This document shows, in pieces, positions 57,572 through 64,000 of a stretch of 64,000 nt of DNA. The DNA lies in NCBI GenBank assembly GCA_900540545.1, contig UQGJ01000007.1, positions 1 through 64,000 on the forward strand, in the 5' to 3' direction. Below the pieces are notes generated by a model. That model was not told the DNA's origin. It made no database searches and saw only the letters and a program-made list of their open reading frames with translations. Within the stretch, counting starts at the first letter, position 1. Each line of letters opens with the position of its first letter. This DNA comes from an uncultured Eubacteriales bacterium. Its GTDB lineage: Bacteria > Bacillota > Clostridia > Oscillospirales > Oscillospiraceae. Position numbers and translations under genes: made by a program.

Positions 57572-59067
57572 TCCTGTTCCCCTCTTTTTATGATGGTTTC
57601 GACCAATGCTTCCATGGTGGCGGCTTGGGCCACTATGGTGTGGATTCCGTATTGCTCCGCCTCGGCGGCGGTCTGGGCACCGATGCAGGCCCCGGTGATG
57701 CGGGAGAGGTCGGCCCCCTCCCCCACCGAGGACACGAAGCCCTTCACGGTGGACGCGCTGGTGAAGGTGACCAGATTTACCGCGCCCTCTTCGACCATGG
57801 CGCGCAGCTCCCGGGACTTGGGGTTCTCATAATGGGTGTCGTAGACGGGCACGTCGTTATACCCCACCCCCGCCCGGTCCAGGGCCTGGGTGAGGGCCGG
57901 GGAACCCTCCCTGGCCCTCAGAATCAGCACCCGGCCAACGGCCAGGGCGGCCAATCCCGTCCCCAGGTGGGCGGCGTCATAGACCTGGGGCACGTAGTCG
58001 GCCCGGAGGCCGTGCTTCCCCAGTTCCCGGTTCGTGCCGGGGCCGATGGCGGCCAGTTTCACGCCCCCCAGGGCACGGGCGTCCCGCCCCTGCCGCTCCA
58101 GTTCCCCGAAGAGGGCCTCCACCCCGGCGGGGCTGGTGAGGGCCAGCCATTCATAGTCCGCCAGCCGGGCCAGTGCCCGCTCCATTTCGGGACAGGGGAC
58201 CAGAGGGACGGTCTCGATGCAGGGGTATTCCACCACCTCGGCCCCCAGGGCCCGCAGCCGGTCCGACAGGGTCCCCGCCCGCGCCCGGGGCCGGGTGACC
58301 ACGATGGTCTTTCCTTTCAGCGGGAGGGCGTCGAACCAGTCGAAGGACTCCGCCAGGGCACACACCGGCCCCACGATGCTGACGGCGGGACTCTCCACGC
58401 CGTTGGCCCTGGCTGTCTCCGGCAGGGCGGCCACGGTGGCGTTGAACCGCCGCTGGCCCGGCGTGGTCCCCTGTTCCACGATGGCGGCGGGGGTGGCCGG
58501 GTCCATGCCCGCCCCCACCAGCCCGGCGCAGATGTCCGGCAGGCTGGATACCCCCATGAGGAACACCAGAGTCCCCCCGGTCCGCACCAGGGCGTCGAAG
58601 TCGATGTCCAGGGCCTTGCCCGCCCTGGCGTGGCCGGTGACGATGTGGAGGGACGAGGTGAAGTCCCGGTGGGTCACGGGGATGCCCCCGTAGGCCGGGA
58701 CGGCGATGGCCGAGGTGATGCCGGGGACCTCCTCAAAGGGGACCCCGTGCCGGACCAGCAGCTCCAACTCCTCCCCGCCCCGGCCGAACAGGAAGGGGTC
58801 GCCCCCCTTGAGGCGGACCACCCGCTTGCCCTCCAGGGCCTTGTCCAGCAAAATTTGGTTGATTTGCTCCTGGGGCACCGGGTGGCGGCTGGCCTGCTTG
58901 CCCACGTCGATGGCTTCCGCCCCGGCGGGGATGAGGGCCAGAATGGCGGGGCTGACCAGACGGTCGTAGACCACCACCTGGGCGGACAGCAGGGCCGCCC
59001 GCCCCTTGACGGTGAGCAGCCCCGGGTCGCCGGGGCCCGCGCCCACCAGAATGACTGTTCCTGTCAT
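57562..59067 (-). CDS. Uroporphyrinogen-III C-methyltransferase / uroporphyrinogen-III synthase fusion
   Basis: A 501-residue two-enzyme protein. Residues about 1-245 are the SAM-dependent SUMT (CobA/SirA): VILVGAGPGDPGLLTVKG, VVYDRLVSP, RLKGGDPFLFGRGGEE, VPGITSAIAVPAYGGIPVTHRD. Residues about 250-490 are a HemD-type synthase: LPLKGKTIVVTRPRARAGTLSDRL, WLALTSPAGVEALF, LAAIGPGTNREL, VNLVTFTSASTVKGF, CIGAQTAAEAEQYG. The fusion, common in Clostridia, closes the tetrapyrrole ring and methylates it to precorrin-2, steering flux to siroheme and B12. It overlaps hemC by four bases and hemB by ten. Confidence 0.95.
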   Translation of the reverse strand: MTGTVILVGAGPGDPGLLTVKGRAALLSAQVVVYDRLVSPAILALIPAGAEAIDVGKQASRHPVPQEQINQILLDKALEGKRVVRLKGGDPFLFGRGGEELELLVRHGVPFEEVPGITSAIAVPAYGGIPVTHRDFTSSLHIVTGHARAGKALDIDFDALVRTGGTLVFLMGVSSLPDICAGLVGAGMDPATPAAIVEQGTTPGQRRFNATVAALPETARANGVESPAVSIVGPVCALAESFDWFDALPLKGKTIVVTRPRARAGTLSDRLRALGAEVVEYPCIETVPLVPCPEMERALARLADYEWLALTSPAGVEALFGELERQGRDARALGGVKLAAIGPGTNRELGKHGLRADYVPQVYDAAHLGTGLAALAVGRVLILRAREGSPALTQALDRAGVGYNDVPVYDTHYENPKSRELRAMVEEGAVNLVTFTSASTVKGFVSSVGEGADLSRITGACIGAQTAAEAEQYGIHTIVAQAATMEALVETIIKRGEQEWN

Positions 59068-59942
59068 GCCTCTCCCCCTCTGAACTGCTTTGCCAACTGG
59101 ATGCCCAACTCCTCCGCCCAGGCCCGGGGGCCTGAGAGGGCGGCGTAGACCGGCTTCCCGTCCGGCCCCACGTCCATGCCCCGGAGGGATAATATCTCCC
59201 CCTCCACCGTGGCGAAGGCCGCCACTGGCGAGGAACAGCCCCCGTCCAAAGCCCGGACAAAGGCCCGCTCGGCCAGGGCGCAGTCGGTGCCGTCCCGGTC
59301 CAGAAAGCCGTCCAGATAGGACGCGTCCTCCCCGGCCCGGACCTGGACCGCCAAAATCCCCTGCCCCGCGGCAGGGAGCATCTCCTCCGGTGTGAAGTAC
59401 CGGGCCACCCGGCCCTCCAGCCCCAGGCGTTCCAGCCCCGCCGCCGCCAGCACCAGGGCGGCGTACTCCCCCCCGTCCAGCTTGGACAGCCGGGTCTGCA
59501 CGTTCCCCCGCACCGGCTTTACCGGGTGGCCGGGGAATATTGCCTGCAATTGCAGGGCCCGCCGGGCGCTGGAGCAGCCGATGGGCCTGCCGGGGGCCAG
59601 GGCTTCCGCCCCCTCCGGCAGCACCAGGGCGTCCCGGGGGTCGGCCCGGCGTGAGAAGCCCGCCAAGGGGAGGCGGGGGTCCGTCTCCATGGGCAGGTCC
59701 TTGCAGCTATGTACCGTGAAATCCACCCGGCCCTCCAATAAGGCCGCGTCCAACTCCTTGACAAAAAGGCCCTTGCCGCCCACTTTGTCCAGAGTGCGGT
59801 CCAAAATCTTGTCCCCGGTGGTTTTCATGGTGACCAGCTCGATGTCGATTTCCGGGTGGTGTGCCCGGATGGCCGCGCACACCAGCTCGGTCTGGATGAC
59901 GGCCAATTTGCTCTCCCGGCTCCCGGCTCTCAATGTCCTCAT
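59064..59942 (-). CDS. hemC: Hydroxymethylbilane synthase (porphobilinogen deaminase)
   Basis: A 292-residue enzyme that polymerises four porphobilinogens. Conserved features are RAGSRESKLAVIQT at the start, GLFVKELDAALLEGRVDFTVHSCKDLP, and the dipyrromethane cofactor cysteine C236 in LDGGCSSPVAA. The start ATG 59942 overlaps the sirC stop codon by four bases (ATGA). The longer in-frame reading runs through sirC and is rejected. Confidence 0.95.
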   Translation of the reverse strand: MRTLRAGSRESKLAVIQTELVCAAIRAHHPEIDIELVTMKTTGDKILDRTLDKVGGKGLFVKELDAALLEGRVDFTVHSCKDLPMETDPRLPLAGFSRRADPRDALVLPEGAEALAPGRPIGCSSARRALQLQAIFPGHPVKPVRGNVQTRLSKLDGGEYAALVLAAAGLERLGLEGRVARYFTPEEMLPAAGQGILAVQVRAGEDASYLDGFLDRDGTDCALAERAFVRALDGGCSSPVAAFATVEGEILSLRGMDVGPDGKPVYAALSGPRAWAEELGIQLAKQFRGGEA

Positions 59943-60382
59943 TCCATGTCCTCCAATGCTTCCCGGATGCGCCGGGCCGCCGCCGCCGTCCTGTGGTGGT
60001 CCTCCCCCTGGGCGGAGACCACCCCCGCCACCACGCCGCCCCCGGCGCAGACGGCGGGAAAATAGAAGGTACACTCGTCCTTGCAATCCGAGACGCTGAC
60101 GGGGATGCCCAGCCGTCCGGCCTCCTCCCCCACCGCCCGGTTCACCGCCCGGTCGTCGGTGGCGGCCACGGCCAGAAAGGCCCCCTCCAGGTCGCCGGGG
60201 GCATAGGCCCTGGGAACCCAAGCGCACCCCGTCCCAGCCCAGGTGGGAGAGATGACGGTGACCTCCGCCCCAAAGCGGCCCAGGACCTCCACCCGGCGGG
60301 CGGCCACGGCCCCGCCGCCCACCACCACCGCTTTTTTTCCGTTCAGGTCAACAAACAACGGGAAACGGGATGGGCTTTTCAT
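59939..60382 (-). CDS. Precorrin-2 dehydrogenase / siroheme synthase N-domain (short form)
   Basis: A 147-residue NAD-binding protein of the SirC/Met8/CysG-N family: FPLFVDLNGKKAVVVGGGAVAARRVEVLGRFGAEVTVISP, then AVAATDDRAVNRAVGEEA, the conserved DCKDECTFYFPAV with its catalytic aspartate, and GVVSAQGEDHHRTAAAARRIRE. It makes sirohydrochlorin from precorrin-2 and may also insert iron. It lacks the roughly 60-residue C-terminal helical domain of longer homologues. ATG 60382 lies inside the end of hemA and has AAGGAG upstream, giving a 35-base overlap. Confidence 0.9.
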   Translation of the reverse strand: MKSPSRFPLFVDLNGKKAVVVGGGAVAARRVEVLGRFGAEVTVISPTWAGTGCAWVPRAYAPGDLEGAFLAVAATDDRAVNRAVGEEAGRLGIPVSVSDCKDECTFYFPAVCAGGGVVAGVVSAQGEDHHRTAAAARRIREALEDME

Positions 60383-61580
60383 GGCTTCGCTCCTTTTTGA
60401 CCGCCGTATGGGTCCGAATTTTCTCGGCGCACTTCTCCAAATCCTCCGGGGTGAACTTCTCCTTCATGCCGCCAGTGAGCAGGTCCACCGCAGTGCTGAC
60501 GGCCAGTTCCGCCATATCCTCCCCGTCGGCCCCCCCGCTCTCCGGGTAGGACCGCACCCGGTCCAGGATGGCGGTCTTCAGCTCCTCGATGGCGGGCAGG
60601 CACTTGCGGTAGTTGTGCCACTCATAGAACCGGCCCATGTAGTCGTCCAGCACATCCAGCACCTGGGCGGGGACCTCCCGGCTCTGCTCCGCCCCCAGGG
60701 TGTCCACGTTGTAGAGGGTCACGCCGGGGACCTCCCCCACCTGGGGCTGGATGTCCCGGGGCATGGCCAGGTCCACCACGAACCGGGGCGGCCTGGAAAG
60801 CCCCCCGATTTGCTCCGCCGTCACGGTGTAGTGGGGGCTGGTGGTGGCGGAGAGGAGGATGTCCACTCCCTCCATGGCCGGGAGCCGGTCGTCGTAGGGC
60901 ACCACGGAACACCCGGCGGGCACCACGGTCTCCCCGTGGCGGTAGGTCCGCAGGGTGACGGTGACGGCGCACCCCCGCTCCCGCAGGAGGGAGGCGGCCA
61001 GCCGCCCCATCTCCCCGTTGCCGATGACCAGCACCCGCCGCCCCGCCAGTCCCCCGGCCGCCCGCTCCAGCACCTCCACCGCCCGCCCGGCGGCAGAGGT
61101 GGCCACGCCGGTGAGCCGTACTTTTGTTTTGATTTCCTTGCCGGCGGCCACCGCGTTGCGGAAGAGGGTCTCCAGCACCGGGTCCGCCGCCCCGGCTCCA
61201 CGGGCCAGGGCGATGGCTGTCTTGACCTGGGTGACGATCTGGTCCTCGCCCCAAATCTGGGACTTAAGCCCCCCCGCCACCTCCATCAGGTGCCGGGCAG
61301 CACCGCTCCCCCGCCGGGTGACGAAGGCGTGGGCGAAGGGGGCGTAGGGCAGGCCCACCGCCCGGCACAGGACCTCACCGGGGTCGGTCTCCCGGCCCCG
61401 CTCCAGGGAGAGGTACAGCTCCGTCCGGTTGCAGGTGGACAGCAGGGCGCAGCCCAGCACCCCGTCCAGGGCGCGGACCCGCCCGTCCAGCTCCTCCACC
61501 TGGTTCCGGGTGAAGGAGAGCTGCTCCCGCAGCTCGATGGGGGCTAAATTGTAGTCCAGGCCGGACATGACGATCAGCAT
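60348..61580 (-). CDS. hemA: Glutamyl-tRNA reductase
   Basis: A 410-residue enzyme, first committed step of the C5 route to tetrapyrroles. The nucleophilic cysteine is C50 in LLSTCNRTELYLS. The NADPH domain has RRVLVIGNGEMGRLAASLL, and PRFVVDLAMPRDIQPQVGEVPGVTLYNVD is the usual late core. A C-terminal helical dimerisation domain follows. ATG 61580 has AAGGAAG upstream. It heads the hemA-sirC-hemC-cobA/hemD-hemB-hemL series. Confidence 0.95.
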   Translation of the reverse strand: MLIVMSGLDYNLAPIELREQLSFTRNQVEELDGRVRALDGVLGCALLSTCNRTELYLSLERGRETDPGEVLCRAVGLPYAPFAHAFVTRRGSGAARHLMEVAGGLKSQIWGEDQIVTQVKTAIALARGAGAADPVLETLFRNAVAAGKEIKTKVRLTGVATSAAGRAVEVLERAAGGLAGRRVLVIGNGEMGRLAASLLRERGCAVTVTLRTYRHGETVVPAGCSVVPYDDRLPAMEGVDILLSATTSPHYTVTAEQIGGLSRPPRFVVDLAMPRDIQPQVGEVPGVTLYNVDTLGAEQSREVPAQVLDVLDDYMGRFYEWHNYRKCLPAIEELKTAILDRVRSYPESGGADGEDMAELAVSTAVDLLTGGMKEKFTPEDLEKCAEKIRTHTAVKKERSHEKPIPFPVVC

Positions 61581-61639
61581 GGAAACACTTCCTTTTTGAG
61601 GGGGGAATTGATAATTGAGAATGGACAATGGATAATGCC

Positions 61640-61765
61640 GCCCATGGGGCGGGACGGGGGACGAAGGACGGGCCGCCGGGGTCGGCGGCCCCTACCAGAG
61701 ACCTGTGGCGGCTTGTTTGCACCGATGTAAACACAACTACTATCAGGTTTTGTCCGCTAACATAA
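61640..61765. repeat. Mosaic intergenic repeat, modules C and inverted B end
   Basis: The 202-base gap between cobI and hemA holds GGGCCGCCGGGGTCGGCGGCCC near 61671. It continues GGCGGCTTGTTTGCACCGATGTAAACACAACTACTATCAGGTTTTG, written here as consecutive pieces, which is the inverse of the end of module B at 27230-27275 and 37580-37640. No gene or clear promoter is seen. Confidence 0.65.
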
Positions 61766-61782
61766 ACCGCGCCGCCGGAGGG

Positions 61783-62460
61783 CTACTTCAAGATAACGAC
61801 GGAGAAATACCCCGTCCCGTCCTCCATATCCCCAAACCGGGGATAGACGGCCTCGCCCTCCATGCCGCAATTTGCCACCATGGAGGCCCGGTCCAGCAGG
61901 CCGTGGTCCGCCAGCTGGTCCCGCAGCTCCCCGATGGCCTTCCCCGCCTTCATGAACACCTTGTTGGCCGGGAACTCCAGGCAGTCGATCTCGTCGTGGG
62001 AGGCGGGCACCACCAGCAGCCGTTCCGCCCCCTCGCACAGGGAGACCCCCAGCCGGGCGGCCACGGCGCAGAAGGATGGCACCCCCGGCACCAGCTCGGC
62101 GTCGTACCCCCGGGCCTGGACCTTTTTGTGGATGTAGATATAGGTGGAGTACACCGTGGGGTCCCCCAGGGTGATGAACACCACCTGCCTTCCCCCGTCC
62201 AGCAGGGCGCAGATGTCGTCGGCGATCTTGCTGTGGAAGCCGTCCAGCGCGTCCTGGTCCCGCACCATGGGGGTGGGGCAGTACAGCAGTTCCTTGCCCT
62301 TCACCAAATCGCCCACGATGTTCAGGGCGGTCTTTTCGCCGCTCCCCTTGTCGGGGACGGCCACCACGTCGGCCTCCCGGAGAAGGCGGGCCGCCTTCAG
62401 GGTGAGCAGCTCCGGGTCGCCGGGGCCCACCCCCACCCCATACAGTCGTCCTCTGGTCAT
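61783..62460 (-). CDS. cobI: Precorrin-2 / cobalt-factor II C20-methyltransferase
   Basis: A 225-residue SAM-dependent methyltransferase of corrin synthesis (CobI/CbiL). Markers are LYGVGVGPGDPELLTLKA, VAVPDKGSGEKTALNI, and the long FITLGDPTVYSTYIYIHKKV with VPGVPSFCAVAARLG. In an anaerobe the cobalt-first (CbiL) reaction is likely. ATG 62460 has GGAGGAG upstream and overlaps the cbiO stop codon by four bases. Other cbi genes are not in the window and probably lie elsewhere. Confidence 0.93.
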   Translation of the reverse strand: MTRGRLYGVGVGPGDPELLTLKAARLLREADVVAVPDKGSGEKTALNIVGDLVKGKELLYCPTPMVRDQDALDGFHSKIADDICALLDGGRQVVFITLGDPTVYSTYIYIHKKVQARGYDAELVPGVPSFCAVAARLGVSLCEGAERLLVVPASHDEIDCLEFPANKVFMKAGKAIGELRDQLADHGLLDRASMVANCGMEGEAVYPRFGDMEDGTGYFSVVILK

Positions 62461-63305
62461 GGTCTCTCCTCCAATAGCCGTAAGATTTCCCGCCTGGCCG
62501 CTCCGATGGTGGCCGCGCCCAGGTCCACGCCCAGGCCGTCCTTCCCCTGCAATATCTCCATGAGATGGGCCATCCGGGGCAGGCGCAGGTGGTGCTCCCG
62601 CAGGGCCTCCGGCTGGGCGAACAGGGCTTCCGTTGTGCCCTCCATGGCCATCCGCCCGGCGCTGAGTACGTAGGCGTAGTCGCAGTAGAGGGGCACGATG
62701 TCCATATCGTGGGTGGCGATGATGATGCTCATGCCCAGGCCGTCCCGCAGCTCCATCAGCAGACCCAGGATGTCGCTGACCCCCTGGGGGTCCAGCCCGG
62801 CGGTGGGCTCGTCCAGAATCATCACGCTGGGCTCCATCACCAGGATACCCGCGATGGCAACCCGCTTTTTCTGTCCGAAGGACAGGGCGTGGGTAGGTTT
62901 GTCCCGCAGATCGGACACCCCGGTGCGCTCCAGGGCCGCCTCCACCCGGCGGCGGACCTCCGCCTCGGGCAGGCCCAGGTTCACGCCGCCGAAGGACACG
63001 TCCCGGTACACGTCGGCGGAGAAGAGCTGGTCGTCCGGGTCCTGAAAGACGATGCCCACCCGGCTGCGGGCCTCCAGAAGGCCCTTGCGGTCGTAGCGCA
63101 CCGGCGTCCCCTCCAGAAGCACGGTCCCCCCGTCCGGGGTCAGGACCCCGTTCAGGTTGAGGAACAGGGTGGACTTGCCCGCCCCGTTGGCCCCCAGGAT
63201 ACCGGTGACCTTTCCCCGCTCCGCCCGGAAGGAGATGTGGTCCAAAGCCAGGGTCCCGTCCTCGTAAGTATAGCACAAATCCCGGGCCTCGACGGCATAA
63301 TTCAT
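62457..63305 (-). CDS. cbiO: Cobalt ECF transporter ATP-binding protein
   Basis: A 282-residue ATPase of the energy-coupling-factor class. Walker A GANGAGKST is at residues 38-46, the Q-loop is in GIVFQDPDDQLFSADVYRDV, typical of ECF A subunits, the signature is ALSFGQKKRVAIAGIL, and Walker B is VMILDEPTAGLDP, followed by IIIATHDMD. The start ATG 63305 overlaps the cbiQ stop codon by four bases. It powers cobalt uptake with CbiQ and, presumably, CbiMN beyond the window edge. Confidence 0.93.
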   Translation of the reverse strand: MNYAVEARDLCYTYEDGTLALDHISFRAERGKVTGILGANGAGKSTLFLNLNGVLTPDGGTVLLEGTPVRYDRKGLLEARSRVGIVFQDPDDQLFSADVYRDVSFGGVNLGLPEAEVRRRVEAALERTGVSDLRDKPTHALSFGQKKRVAIAGILVMEPSVMILDEPTAGLDPQGVSDILGLLMELRDGLGMSIIIATHDMDIVPLYCDYAYVLSAGRMAMEGTTEALFAQPEALREHHLRLPRMAHLMEILQGKDGLGVDLGAATIGAARREILRLLEERP

Positions 63306-64000
63306 ACCATCCATCCCCTTCCCAGCCAGAATACCAGCAATTGCAGTCCCGCCGTCGCCGCCGCCAGGGCGTAAAGCCCGGTCCCGGCGGCGTATTCGGC
63401 GGGCAGAGTGGTCAGGTTCCCCGTATAGCCCCGAGATTCCAGGGCCGAGTACACCTTGTCCCCCTTCTTCCACGCCCGGAGGAATACCATGGAGCACAGG
63501 GTCCCTGCCGACTCCATGCTCCGCTTGAAGCCCACGTACCCCAGCCGGGACTCCTGGGCCGTGTGGATGCGCTCCATGGCCTCCATCAGCACGAAGATGA
63601 AGCGGTAGACCAGCTCCATCAGCTCCACGAAGAGCCGGGGCAGATGGAGCCGGGCCAGGGCGGCGGAGAGGTCGGTCATGGGGGTGCTGAGGGCCAGGAA
63701 ATACATGCCGGAGATGGCCCCCATGGCCTGGCAGAAGATGCGGATCCCCCGGCCCAGGGAGGCGGAGGACAGCCCCCAAAGGCTCTCCCCCACCCGCAGG
63801 GCCAGCAGCATGTCGCTGCCCAGGGGCCGCCGCTCCACCAGGATGGTGATGCACCCCAGCACCAGGAAGGCCATGGGCACCCGGAAGAACCGGAGCAGCA
63901 CGCCGGGCCGGGTCCCCCCCAGGGCCACGCTGTACCCCGCCAGGAGGAGCAGGGTGAACACCCCCACCGCCGCCGTGCCGCAGCACAGGCACACCGCCAC
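63302..64000 (-). CDS. cbiQ: Cobalt ECF transporter transmembrane protein CbiQ, 5' end outside window
   Basis: At least 232 residues of a T-component membrane protein; the reading frame is still open at 64000, so the N-terminus is missing. Family features are the basic coupling motifs: ESRLGYVGFKRS and, near the C-terminus, ALESRGYTGN, matching the A-R-G pairs that contact CbiO. Four or more helices are visible. It is coupled to cbiO by a four-base overlap. The substrate assignment to cobalt rests on the adjoining corrin genes. Confidence 0.88.
   Translation of the reverse strand: MAVCLCCGTAAVGVFTLLLLAGYSVALGGTRPGVLLRFFRVPMAFLVLGCITILVERRPLGSDMLLALRVGESLWGLSSASLGRGIRIFCQAMGAISGMYFLALSTPMTDLSAALARLHLPRLFVELMELVYRFIFVLMEAMERIHTAQESRLGYVGFKRSMESAGTLCSMVFLRAWKKGDKVYSALESRGYTGNLTTLPAEYAAGTGLYALAAATAGLQLLVFWLGRGWMV

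Noticed and set aside
1..64000. CRISPR array, prophage, insertion sequence with transposase, tRNA or rRNA genes
   Set aside because: No regularly spaced repeats, phage genes or transposase frames were seen, and no tRNA-like cloverleaf was recognised in the gaps. The repeats are dispersed, not arrayed.

Overview
The window reads as chromosomal DNA of a GC-rich, spore-forming, anaerobic Gram-positive bacterium, most likely a gut member of the Clostridia (Oscillospiraceae-like). This rests on a pro-sigma-K gene, strong GGAGG-type ribosome binding sites, sigma-A promoters, LxxC lipoprotein signals, formate-tetrahydrofolate ligase, and host-sugar pathways (sialic acid, amino sugars, galactose). 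Species assignment is inference. A perfect 16-bp parS site at 19017-19032 suggests an origin-proximal region. I see no tRNA, rRNA, CRISPR array, prophage or transposase gene.

Layout. 0.1-13.7 kb: phosphate permease, a CofE-like ligase, a PQ-loop-like membrane protein, pro-sigma-K, CstA, a FeoA-FeoB fusion with a Cys-rich partner, a cell-wall amidase, a serine hydrolase, a fluoride channel, and an MFS transporter next to a ROK repressor. 13.8-17.3 kb: formate-THF ligase, then an SLC13-like permease, an NTF2-like protein and a free-standing FakA-middle-domain protein, all overlapping. 17.7-32.6 kb: a galactose regulon in one orientation (galK-galT-galM, YesN regulator, YesM kinase, membrane-tethered binding protein, lipoprotein binding protein, mglBAC, eukaryotic-type hexokinase). 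32.8-39.8 kb: a propeller-like/solute-binding lipoprotein, a candidate non-coding RNA, a MutS2 without an Smr domain, and an OmpR/HisKA two-component pair. 40.2-51.3 kb: a sialic acid regulon (nanE-nanK-rpiR, ABC importer, nanA, nagB, nagA, MsmK-type ATPase) with a divergent SGNH esterase. 51.4-52.1 kb: a DUF624 membrane protein. 52.1-55.3 kb: a btuFCD vitamin B12 importer behind a cobalamin riboswitch. 55.3-64 kb: tetrapyrrole and corrin genes (cbiQ-cbiO-cobI, hemA-sirC-hemC-cobA/hemD-hemB-hemL).

How it fits together. Galactose is imported by MglBAC, epimerised by GalM and phosphorylated and exchanged by GalK/GalT; a YesM/YesN system with two extra binding-protein-like genes probably senses it. 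Sialic acid enters through the CUT1 permeases powered by the MsmK-type ATPase and goes to fructose-6-phosphate through NanA, NanK, NanE, NagA and NagB, probably under the RpiR regulator. The hem/cob genes make the tetrapyrrole core for siroheme or B12, CbiQO imports cobalt, and BtuFCD salvages finished B12 under riboswitch control.

Intergenic regions are rich in mosaic palindromic repeats (at about 0, 9.7, 17.4, 27.0, 27.5, 37.4, 39.9, 46.4 and 61.7 kb), and a 160-bp foldback MITE with TTAA target duplication abuts the nanA stop codon.
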